Positions 1 to 7,994 of a stretch of DNA of 64,000 nucleotides are shown piece by piece. The translations under genes were made by a program, and so were the position numbers. Below the pieces are notes generated by a model. That model saw nothing but the letters and a program-made list of their open reading frames with translations. It was not told the DNA's origin and made no database searches. The stretch is from an uncultured Myxococcales bacterium (lineage in GTDB: Bacteria; Myxococcota_A; Bradymonadia; UBA7976; VGTA01): the NCBI GenBank assembly GCA_937146725.1, contig CAKZRU010000042.1, positions 16,780 through 80,779 on the forward strand, given 5' to 3'. Position 1 is the stretch's first letter; each line of letters starts with the position of its first letter.

Positions 1-69
1 CCTTAGTTTTACGTAATGCGAATAACTATTTTAAAACAAAATAACTGTTGGATTCGCTGACTAAAAAGA

Positions 70-912
70 CTAGCGCTTAAGTGACTGTAAGCTAAATAGT
101 CTTGGCGAAAGATCTACGTCAAAATCGAGTTGCTCATAAATGATCTCTGTAAACTCACCCGCCTTTTTACTTGGTGTGACTCTCATGCGCATTGGAACAA
201 ACTGTTCTTTTACTTTTTGATAATCATGAAAGCTCATTTCACGAATGAGAACCTCTCTCTCATTCCAATAAGATAAGGATTGAGGACGTTTTTGGGCATC
301 GATCACGACCAACACCTTTCCCCACACCACGGGTGCATTAGGTTTGGGAATTAATTCAATCTTATAGACGCCTTGTTGATCTATTCCTGACCCATCAGCT
401 TGAGGACGGGCGAGTAGACGCCAAGTATAATCATCACGCATTCGACTTCCCCGCACCAAATCATCATTGGTTAGGTGGCTACCCATCCATGCGCCTCCCA
501 TTGAAGATGCTGATAATTTGAGCGTTCGGTCTACCTTAGGTAGATAGTTCCAGGCCTCATCCCCAACCTTTAAGGTACTGACCCCCGCATCACGTTTTGG
601 CGCCCTGATCTTGAGTAAAGATTTTTCAGTCCCTTGCGTCCAAGCTTCCACCTTCATTTCACGTTCATAACGGGCGGTTTTCACTTTCATTGTCATTAAG
701 CTATGTGAAGAACGACCACGATTCAGATCATCAGTGGCATCCAGCAAGGCTTCAACTTCACCTGCTTGTGCTTTGATTGTATCACTTTGAGCTTGAGTGT
801 TTTGTAGAGGCTGAGTATCTTGGGCAAACGCTGTAAGATGTAGGCCTATGATGAACATACTTTGCATGATGCTACATCTATATAAGTGTTTATTTCTTAA
901 CTGTTTCAACAT
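70..912 (-). CDS. Exported LolA-like outer-membrane lipoprotein-sorting family protein
   Basis: A 280-residue protein. The first 30 residues look like a signal peptide: a basic start, a hydrophobic stretch, then AFAQD. The body (about residues 60-275) resembles the LolA-like family (COG2834/Pfam17131 type): a repeated beta pattern with the typical stretch from SLMTMKVKT through APKRDAG to WNYLPKVDRTLKL, then VRGSRM and a final F-x-P-x-R-M motif. Such proteins are periplasmic half-barrels thought to bind lipid or lipoprotein acyl chains; they often accompany RND-type exporters, but none is visible here. The ATG at 912 has no strong ribosome site. The gene diverges from the small gene at 1171. 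Family assignment is fairly secure; the ligand is unknown. Confidence 0.75.
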   Translation of the reverse strand: MLKQLRNKHLYRCSIMQSMFIIGLHLTAFAQDTQPLQNTQAQSDTIKAQAGEVEALLDATDDLNRGRSSHSLMTMKVKTARYEREMKVEAWTQGTEKSLLKIRAPKRDAGVSTLKVGDEAWNYLPKVDRTLKLSASSMGGAWMGSHLTNDDLVRGSRMRDDYTWRLLARPQADGSGIDQQGVYKIELIPKPNAPVVWGKVLVVIDAQKRPQSLSYWNEREVLIREMSFHDYQKVKEQFVPMRMRVTPSKKAGEFTEIIYEQLDFDVDLSPRLFSLQSLKR

Positions 913-1170
913 AGTTATTTTACTTTACATACTAAGGTTTTTAAAAAGGTATACTGCTCTGCTCATCTCAATCTGTCTATCACTTAAACTAGACAGTGAC
1001 AATTCTTAGTGAGAATTCAGATATCTTCAACTCTAGATTCAGATATTGTATATGAGTTCATAGCGTGGCAAATTACGACTATTCTAATGAGTCTAAATCA
1101 GTCGCTGACCAACTTACTCACCAACTCAAACTCACACGAACGATCTACCAAATGATTGATCGAGGTAAAT

Positions 1171-1584
1171 ATGGAAGACTTTATTCAAACACTGATGAAC
1201 AATCTTGAAAAAAATCAATTCCCTAGCCGAAAAGTGGCCTTTGATTTAGAAACGCTTTATGAAAAGGCCGAAGATAAAAAACTCTCCCTTAATAACGTGT
1301 TAGATGAACTCAAAAAAAGAGGCATTGATCATGTTAAAAAGGGCGATCGAATTATCTTTAAACCTATGCCCAAGCCTAGTGCAGATCCGTTTGAACCAGG
1401 ATTTGCCGAAGCAATGGCTGGAATGAATCCTGACTTTTTAGCTCAGGCCCAAGAAATGATGAACAATATGGATGAAGATGAACTTGCTTCCACTCGAGCT
1501 ATGGTTCAAGAACGCTTGGCGGGCATGAATGATGATGAGCGCAAGTCACTTTTTGATCAAATCAAAGGGATGGGCTTAGGCTAA
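1171..1584 (+). CDS. Small conserved-looking unknown protein, methionine-rich C-terminus
   Basis: A soluble 137-residue protein without signal peptide or membrane segment; I do not recognise the family. I chose the ATG at 1171 because a GAGG site lies 5 bases upstream; a TTG at 1156 in the same frame would cover that site. The first 65 residues are charged and may form a small helical or winged-helix-like unit ending in VKKGDRIIFKP. The last 70 residues are acidic, helical and rich in Met (for example AMAGMNPDF and MMNNMDEDE). It stands alone, about 170 bases before the kinase gene on the same strand, so co-transcription is possible. Confidence 0.6.
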   Translation: MEDFIQTLMNNLEKNQFPSRKVAFDLETLYEKAEDKKLSLNNVLDELKKRGIDHVKKGDRIIFKPMPKPSADPFEPGFAEAMAGMNPDFLAQAQEMMNNMDEDELASTRAMVQERLAGMNDDERKSLFDQIKGMGLG

Positions 1585-1755
1585 GCACTCTGATTAAATA
1601 TAATAAAAGACGTAACAGCATACAAAATTGAAGTCAGCACACTGATGTTCAAATCAATCATATCCAAAGAAAATATCAGAGAATACAAAAATCACTTTGA
1701 GTCCTGCACTGAGCTTGTTCATACTTAGGTTTAGTCTATAACAGGAGTAAAGCTT

Positions 1756-4700
1756 TTGAGTGAGCAACAAAAAAAGACCCAAGCTGGTATGCCAAGAGCG
1801 AAAGACTTATCCACCCAAGATCTTTTTATCAGTAAAATGGATACAGTGGATGCATATGAAGCCGAAGATGATGATGCACCTGAATATGCTCAAACGATGA
1901 TTATTCCTAAGATTTCTACTGAATCGGAAGCAGGCTCGGAAAGTCAACAGAAACAAGATGAATCAGATGATTTTGAAAGCGCAGAGCTGACTCAAACTCT
2001 ATCTTCCCTAATCGTAAGTGAAGAACATCTATCCAATGAGTCCATGTTGAGCGTAACCATGCTCAGTGAGTCGGATATTATCCAAGAGGTGGATCAAGAG
2101 GTGGATCAAGAAGCAAATCAAGAAGCAAATCAAGAGATAACCTTTGAACTACCGGCGCGCTATGAATTGCTTGGTCGATTAGGTGAAGGCGGCATGGGGG
2201 AGGTATTTGCCGTCAAAGATCGCTTACTCAAACGTGATGTTGCCCTTAAAAGGGTACGTGGTACATATAATGATCGAGTCCAAAAAGCCTTTGTCAGAGA
2301 AGCGCGTATTTTAGCTCAACTAACTCATCCAAGTATTGTCCCAATACACGATCTTTATATTCCGCAACCAGACGCAAGCCATTCTGAATCAGAACAAACA
2401 AGTGCTAACTCAGCATATTTCACCATGGAAAAGATCGGTGGAACAACTTTTAGTGCTTACATAAAACGCTTTGTTGAAAGCGAGCCTCAAGAAGCTTCCA
2501 TGCTTCTTTTTCAGCTTTTGAATATCTTTGTGAGTATTGGCGAGGCGATTGACTACGCGCATCAGCAAGGCGTATTACATCGTGATCTAAAGCCAGATAA
2601 TCTTATGGTTGGTGACCACGGGCAAATCAAGGTCTTGGATTGGGGTTTAGGAGGCCAAGTATCACAGCAAAAAGAAGACAGTGCTTTAAATGCAGATTTG
2701 CTTAAGACCTTTACGGCCGATAAGCTTCAAAATGAGCGCTTTACCTTTACCGGAACAATTTCTGGAACGCCGGCTTATATGTCTCCAGAGCAGGCAAGAG
2801 GTGAATCCTTAAATGCTCAAACTGATGTATATGCCCTCGGTGCCATTCTTTATGAGATCTTAAGCGGTGAAGCACCTTATGTAAGAGCCTTTAAGCATGA
2901 TCCGAAATGCGCTTGGCTCATTTTAGACCAGGCCCAACGTGCAAAGGCTCCCCCTCCGGTAAGACGAGAACTCTGTCCTCATCCACATTTGATCAACGGA
3001 TATTTAATCAAAGTATGTGAAAAGGCCTTAGAGCCTAATCCGACTCAGCGCTATGCTTCTGTGGAAGCTTTATTAAACGATCTAAGAGATTATTTGTCAG
3101 GAGAGAGCCTTAGATCTCGTATTATTGAAACCAAAGCCAAGGTGAAACAACTCTACACCGCAACAACCGAGCAGATCCTAGCTCATCAACAAGCGATTTC
3201 GCTTTGGGAACGTCTACAAGCATCTAATAGTGTACCCTTGGTCGCTCATTTTCGCTCTCAAGTGCTCCACCTACTTGAAGAATTGGTTCGTTGGGATAAA
3301 TCCGATATAGAGTCAAGGGTTTGGGGCCTTCATCTACGCTATCATTATATTCGCTTTCAATGGTGGCGAGGTGAACTTAAAACCGGCTACTTACTCACTC
3401 AGCAGGTGTTACAAGACCGCTGTCAAAAGCTTGAGGTTTTTCGGGAAAGTCCCTTGGGAGCGCTTGTGCCTTGGACCATTGTAGACAGCCTTAAAACTCA
3501 GCAAAATAAAGTACATCTCCAATTTCACTTTGATTCAAGCGATGAGCTAAAGGTGAGCATACAAAAAACAAAGCGCATTGATTATGAAGCACAATTAGCA
3601 CGTTTGAGTGAAGCCGAAACAGAGGACTTACAAGATGAAAAAGAGTTACCGTATGTTCATGGGCAAAGCTTAAAGCTCAATCTTGATTGGGGTCATTATA
3701 CACTTAAAGTTAAGGTCAGAGATAAGCAGATTAAATATAGCTTTACTCGTTTAATTAGGGTGGAGCCTCCCTTAATTCCCTGTTTTGAAGGCAGTGAGTT
3801 ACTGACCTTGGAAGAATATGATCAGTTGGCTCAATCCACTATAATAAGCTCCGAAATAAATGTTGAGATCCATCCACCAAAAGCAGCTGAAATCTTTGCC
3901 CAAAAACGATCACGCGTTTCCTTAAGTACACGTTCATTAGGAGCTAAGCTTAAACTGATCAAAGACGAATACTCTTGGCCCCCACAATTAGAAGACGATC
4001 GCTTTGAATGGCTCGAAAGCCACGCGGTTTCTATTGGGACTTGGCAAGCCTTGCCACGAACTCTAGCTTCAGATCATGTCGAATGTGGAGGCATTTGGTT
4101 GCAGAAGAATCAAGTGACAATCGGAGCTTATTTACATTATATCAATGATTTAGATCGCTTGCTAAAACTTTTACCGCAAGAAGAAAAAGTGCTTCCGTTA
4201 AGAGATTTAAAGCAAATCTTACCTACGATGACTTTAAGCTTTTTAGAAATCAAAGATCAGCCTCTTTTTGTGCGTACTGGTGTAGCAGGCTCTTTTGTAC
4301 TTAGTCCTGCGATGGTCGCATTTGGCGTCACCGAATCAGTTCCAATGTTTCAAGTCTCTTTTGCTGATATTGAAAGATATTTGTTGTGGCTAAGTTGGGA
4401 AACCGGTTTGGCTTGGACAATCCCAAGTGAAAATGAATGGGAATTAGCAGCCCGAGGTATTGATCAACGTACTTTCCCATGGGGGGATTTAGAACCCTCT
4501 AAACTCACCCAAATGAAGCGCTCATCATCTTCACCTTTTGATGGAAGAACGGCCTTAACAAATGGTGACCCATATTTGCTGGCTCGGGAAAGACGCCAAG
4601 AACTATATCCACATGACATAAGTCCTTTTGGCATTCAAAGTTTAGGTGGTGGAATGAGTGATTGGACGATGAAAGATAGTCACAAACGTAAACTACGCCA

Positions 4701-4968
4701 AAAAATCAGACAGTGGCTTTTGCAAAGACCAAGCTCTAAACTCTCTGATCTTGAGCGGGCTAGATTATTATTTAATGCCCAGCAATGGAGAGCATGCTTT
4801 AACGAAGACTTCAACTTTGGCGAGCGCCATGCCAATGAAGAAATACTCAGAGGTGGCTCTTATTTGAATGACTACGAGCAATGCACCAGCATGTATCGAG
4901 TTGAAACTTGGCTGAGTAAACGTTTTATCGATGTGAGTTTTAGACTCGCCTTTGAGCCAGAAGCCTAA
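1756..4968 (+). CDS. Serine/threonine protein kinase with C-terminal FGE/sulfatase-modifying-like domain
   Basis: A 1070-residue protein starting at TTG 1756, preceded by AGGAG eight bases away. Residues 1-130 are an acidic low-complexity leader that includes four (V/A)(D/N)QE repeats. The kinase domain covers about 135-455: glycine loop GEGGMGEV near 142, invariant Lys in VALKRV, catalytic HRDLKPDN near 275, DWG instead of DFG near 295, and GTPAYMSPEQ near 337. DWG is frequent in kinases of this group, so activity is expected. No membrane helix follows. Residues about 770-1068 resemble the FGE/SUMF1 fold (SENEWELAARG, FPWGD, LRGGSY, FRLAF). Of the two FGE catalytic cysteines only the second appears kept (GGSYLNDYEQC), so oxidase activity is unlikely. 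The architecture recalls Chlamydia Pkn1-type kinases. Confidence 0.88.
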   Translation: MSEQQKKTQAGMPRAKDLSTQDLFISKMDTVDAYEAEDDDAPEYAQTMIIPKISTESEAGSESQQKQDESDDFESAELTQTLSSLIVSEEHLSNESMLSVTMLSESDIIQEVDQEVDQEANQEANQEITFELPARYELLGRLGEGGMGEVFAVKDRLLKRDVALKRVRGTYNDRVQKAFVREARILAQLTHPSIVPIHDLYIPQPDASHSESEQTSANSAYFTMEKIGGTTFSAYIKRFVESEPQEASMLLFQLLNIFVSIGEAIDYAHQQGVLHRDLKPDNLMVGDHGQIKVLDWGLGGQVSQQKEDSALNADLLKTFTADKLQNERFTFTGTISGTPAYMSPEQARGESLNAQTDVYALGAILYEILSGEAPYVRAFKHDPKCAWLILDQAQRAKAPPPVRRELCPHPHLINGYLIKVCEKALEPNPTQRYASVEALLNDLRDYLSGESLRSRIIETKAKVKQLYTATTEQILAHQQAISLWERLQASNSVPLVAHFRSQVLHLLEELVRWDKSDIESRVWGLHLRYHYIRFQWWRGELKTGYLLTQQVLQDRCQKLEVFRESPLGALVPWTIVDSLKTQQNKVHLQFHFDSSDELKVSIQKTKRIDYEAQLARLSEAETEDLQDEKELPYVHGQSLKLNLDWGHYTLKVKVRDKQIKYSFTRLIRVEPPLIPCFEGSELLTLEEYDQLAQSTIISSEINVEIHPPKAAEIFAQKRSRVSLSTRSLGAKLKLIKDEYSWPPQLEDDRFEWLESHAVSIGTWQALPRTLASDHVECGGIWLQKNQVTIGAYLHYINDLDRLLKLLPQEEKVLPLRDLKQILPTMTLSFLEIKDQPLFVRTGVAGSFVLSPAMVAFGVTESVPMFQVSFADIERYLLWLSWETGLAWTIPSENEWELAARGIDQRTFPWGDLEPSKLTQMKRSSSSPFDGRTALTNGDPYLLARERRQELYPHDISPFGIQSLGGGMSDWTMKDSHKRKLRQKIRQWLLQRPSSKLSDLERARLLFNAQQWRACFNEDFNFGERHANEEILRGGSYLNDYEQCTSMYRVETWLSKRFIDVSFRLAFEPEA
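2087..2135 (+). repeat. Four 12-base in-frame tandem repeats in the kinase leader
   Basis: Four consecutive 12-base units encode VDQE, VDQE, ANQE, ANQE just before the kinase domain. The two pairs are nearly identical at the DNA level, which suggests recent duplication. The unit is a multiple of three, so gain or loss of a copy keeps the frame. Confidence 0.75.
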
Positions 4969-4998
4969 GTACTCGTCTACTATTGAGTTTTACTCGGC

Positions 4999-6414
4999 TT
5001 AAGGGTGTTCTCTAAAGTGCCAACTTTGAGGGCGAGTTAAGGCTTCATAGCCGACTTTAGAAAGCGTTGTGCCACGTCCGGTTTCTTTCACGCCGGTCCA
5101 TGCTAAGCCTGGATCCAAATAGTCACAGCGATTCATAAATACAGTTCCGGACTCAAGTTGAGGCGCAATCGTTTTCATCACCTGCATATCTTTAGTCCAT
5201 ACCGATGCGGTTAAGCCATATTTACAGTCATTCATCATTTGAATCGCTTGTGCATCGCTGTCAACAGACATAATGCCCATAACGGGTCCAAAGGTTTCCT
5301 CGATCATGACTTCCATATCATGAGTCACATTGGTTAATACTTGAGGAGCCAAATAAGGAGAGCCCCAGGCATCTTGCGGGAATGCTTCTGGATCAATATG
5401 AGCTGTGGCACCGGCTTTGACAGCAGCATTGATTTGAGCTCTGACTTTGGCAGCCGCATCTTTGCGCACCATCGGGCCAATGTTAGTGTCTGCTTTACGT
5501 GGGTCATCAAGCTTATAAATACTGCCAATTAAAGCGACAGCACCTTCGACAAAGTTATCGTATAAATCACGATGCACATACACTCTTTCAATGCCACAGC
5601 AACTCTGTCCTGAGTTAAACATTGCCCCATCAACAATATTTTCAATCGCAAAGCCTAGGTCGGCATCCGCTCGGACATACGCCGGATCCTTGCCACCAAG
5701 CTCTAAGCCGACCCCAAGAAATGAGTGGCTTTCGGTGGCTGCGCGCTCAATTGCACGACCGCCAAAGACAGAACCGGTAAAGCAAACAAAGTCACTAGCA
5801 CCAGAACGAACAAAGGCTTCAGTTTGAGCATAATTAAGGTCAAGGGTTGCAAAAAGCCCTTGGGGTAAATCAGCTGTTCGAGCGGCATCAGCTAGACGAT
5901 CAGCACATAACGCTGTTTGATTCGCATGCTTGAGAATGACCGCATTTCCAGCCATCAGTGCAGGAATCAAAGCATTGACTGCAGTCAGGTAAGGGAAGTT
6001 CCAAGCGGGTAGATCTAGCACGACTCCTAAAGGCGCTCTTTGGATGCTACGAGAAAAACCTGATTTTGGAGTGGGAATCACAGGAGAAAGGCTCTCTTCC
6101 GCAATATCGATCATATAACGGGCTCTTTCCTCAAAGCCTCTCATTTCGCCCGGAGATTGACTAATCGGTCGTCCCATTTGCATCGTCAATTCTTCGGCAA
6201 CACGATCCGTATCTGCCAGTAGAGCATCAACCAAAGCTGAGCAATATTTAGCTCTTTCTTGAATAGAACGTTGTGCCCAATCTTTTTGAGCCAAACGAGC
6301 TTGCTCACTGACTTTTTGGGCTTGTTCTAAGGTATGAAAGGGGCGCTCTGCATAAACAGAACCGTCGACCGGACTAATGATTTGAAAGTGCGTGGGCTGT
6401 GCATCTATTGCCAT
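4999..6414 (-). CDS. NAD(P)-dependent aldehyde dehydrogenase (succinate-semialdehyde-dehydrogenase-like)
   Basis: A 471-residue enzyme of the ALDH superfamily, oxidising an aldehyde to the acid with NAD(P)+. Visible motifs are PAWNFPYLTAVNALIPAL, GNAVILKHANQT, FTGSVFGGRAIERAA for cofactor binding, the general-base Glu in LELGGKDP (about 239) and the catalytic Cys in GQSCCG (about 270), followed by EETFGPVMGIM. The length is normal. It looks closest to the succinate-semialdehyde dehydrogenase branch, but the substrate cannot be fixed from sequence. The ATG at 6414 follows AAGGAG with 5-base spacing. It is convergent with the kinase gene and divergent from the secreted protein at 6790. Confidence 0.87.
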   Translation of the reverse strand: MAIDAQPTHFQIISPVDGSVYAERPFHTLEQAQKVSEQARLAQKDWAQRSIQERAKYCSALVDALLADTDRVAEELTMQMGRPISQSPGEMRGFEERARYMIDIAEESLSPVIPTPKSGFSRSIQRAPLGVVLDLPAWNFPYLTAVNALIPALMAGNAVILKHANQTALCADRLADAARTADLPQGLFATLDLNYAQTEAFVRSGASDFVCFTGSVFGGRAIERAATESHSFLGVGLELGGKDPAYVRADADLGFAIENIVDGAMFNSGQSCCGIERVYVHRDLYDNFVEGAVALIGSIYKLDDPRKADTNIGPMVRKDAAAKVRAQINAAVKAGATAHIDPEAFPQDAWGSPYLAPQVLTNVTHDMEVMIEETFGPVMGIMSVDSDAQAIQMMNDCKYGLTASVWTKDMQVMKTIAPQLESGTVFMNRCDYLDPGLAWTGVKETGRGTTLSKVGYEALTRPQSWHFREHP

Positions 6415-6789
6415 GTTTACTCCTTGGTGGAAGAGCTTTATAAAGAATTGAACTCGTTAAAGATGACCGAGCGGGATTCAATGAAGTAAAAAAGCTTGGC
6501 ATGTTCTTAAGTTTTGCTCAAGTCTATCTGTGATGCGCTAACAGTGCTGAGTCATTATTACCTGTGAATCAATGTTCACAGCCTAAGTAAAATCTGTGAC
6601 TTAGTATACTGATCTAACTCTTGGTAAATAGAGACTCTGTAGTCTAAGTAATTGTATTTATTGACTTATTTTTACAAGTTTAACTTTGGCCTAAGTTATG
6701 CGACTATAACGAATTAAGTATTTAAACTTAATGCCTGAAGTGATCCTAATCACACAAATATACAACAAGTTTTTTAAAAGGAGACGACC
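6415..6789. promoter_or_regulatory. Divergent intergenic region with a palindromic operator-like site
   Basis: This 375-base AT-rich gap lies between two outward-facing genes. It holds a perfect inverted repeat, CTGTGAA-N6-TTCACAG, at 6562-6581. A weaker one, CTAAGT-N10-ACTTAG, follows at 6583-6604. A TATAAC hexamer at 6705-6710 could be a -10 element for the plus-strand gene, but no good -35 is seen. A strong AAAGGAG ribosome site precedes the ATG at 6790. No gene or RNA was recognised. Confidence 0.4.
6562..6581. promoter_or_regulatory. 20-bp palindrome CTGTGAA-N6-TTCACAG, possible operator
   Basis: Two perfect 7-base arms are separated by six bases. The half-site resembles CRP/FNR half-sites (TGTGA), but here TGTGA and TCACA are eight bases apart instead of six, so a canonical CRP site is not claimed. 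A dimeric regulator site is an inference. Confidence 0.35.
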
Positions 6790-7965
6790 ATGAAAACTCT
6801 TAATCAAAACAAGATGAGCAGTAAAAAGCTTTTAAGTGCACTATTCTGCTTTGCCATTTTAAGCACTTCCTTAAATGCAAATGCCATGGAGTGTAGTGTA
6901 GACGCTGATTGTGCTGAGGGTGAATACTGTGAAATCCTAGAATTATACCCAAGTGCCCCCTGCTTTATTGATGAAGAAGGTAATGAGGTTTGTGAGGATA
7001 TTGCAGTTGATGAAGAAGAAACCCTTGGTTTCTGTGAAGAACGCCCTATCGAATGTATGCAAGATAGCGACTGTCCAAGTCACTTAAGCTGTGGTTGGGG
7101 TGATGAGTTGACCAGTGGTTCAAGTGCAGGAAGTTCAGGAGGGTCACAAGGATCAGAAGGGTTTGCTCCACCTGAAATGGATTCTGGTGCTAGTGAAGAT
7201 CCCGCTCAAGGTGCTCCGGCACAAGAGGCACCCGATGAATTACCTGTTGAAGATGAACCAGAAAACTTGATGTGCGTATTTGTACCCAGCACCTGCGAAA
7301 GTGATAATGACTGTGCGATGAACTTCCACTGTGAAGTCACTTCGGTCAGTATTGGTTGTGCTGTTCCCGAAATCATTTGTGAAGAAGGTCAGGATTGTGC
7401 AGAAGTTGAGCCGGTAGACTGCGAAGAAGAAGAATACAGTGAGGGCTACTGCATGCCCAATGAGATTGAATGTGATAGCGATGCTGCTTGTCCAAGCGAT
7501 TGGCGTTGTCGTGAATTGATTGAGTCAAGCTGTGGTGGTGATGACATTGATATTGCTATTGGTGCTCCGGAGCCTGCTCCCGGTGAAGATCAGGCATCAA
7601 GTGAAGATCAAGCATCAAGTGAAAAAAGAATGGCCGCGCCTGTTGAAGAACCCGCTGAAAGACCGGTTGATGACTGCGAAGAAACCATACGCTCAATCTG
7701 TGTTCCGGTAGGCTTAGGCGGTGCTCGTGCTATTGCCGAGTCTGGTTTAGCCAGCGGTGGAACAAATGAAATCGCCCAATCAGGTCCTGTTGATGAAGAT
7801 ACTACACTTAGTAGTAATGATGATCTTAACACTGAAGAAGCGGAGGGTTCATCTAATAGCGTTGTAGAAGATGAAGGTGGTTGTGATGCTCAGTCAAGCA
7901 AGCAAAGCTCATGGATGTTAATCTTTGGCTTGGCTCTTTTGGCTTTCCGTCGTCGCTTAGCTTAA
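6790..7965 (+). CDS. Secreted cysteine-rich acidic protein with MYXO-CTERM-like C-terminal anchor
   Basis: A 391-residue exported protein with a strong Shine-Dalgarno site (AAAGGAG). Residues 1-32 form a signal peptide ending NANAME. Several similar cysteine units follow, of the form C-x-x-D-x-D/A-C-P-S-x-x-x-C (for example near CMQDSDCPSHLSC and CDSDAACPSDWRC). They are separated by acidic and Gly/Ser/Pro/Ala-rich linkers, including a doubled SSEDQA stretch. The C-terminus has the three-part tail GGC, hydrophobic helix, RRR, as in MYXO-CTERM proteins that are processed at the Cys and anchored at the surface. No enzyme domain is visible; a structural or binding surface protein is the likely role. 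Confidence 0.8.
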   Translation: MKTLNQNKMSSKKLLSALFCFAILSTSLNANAMECSVDADCAEGEYCEILELYPSAPCFIDEEGNEVCEDIAVDEEETLGFCEERPIECMQDSDCPSHLSCGWGDELTSGSSAGSSGGSQGSEGFAPPEMDSGASEDPAQGAPAQEAPDELPVEDEPENLMCVFVPSTCESDNDCAMNFHCEVTSVSIGCAVPEIICEEGQDCAEVEPVDCEEEEYSEGYCMPNEIECDSDAACPSDWRCRELIESSCGGDDIDIAIGAPEPAPGEDQASSEDQASSEKRMAAPVEEPAERPVDDCEETIRSICVPVGLGGARAIAESGLASGGTNEIAQSGPVDEDTTLSSNDDLNTEEAEGSSNSVVEDEGGCDAQSSKQSSWMLIFGLALLAFRRRLA

Positions 7966-7994
7966 GAGTTTATGTACCTTAAGCTTTTAGCAGA

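Noticed and set aside
6562..6581. CRP-type binding site
   Set aside because: TGTGA and TCACA are eight bases apart instead of six; kept only as an unnamed palindrome.
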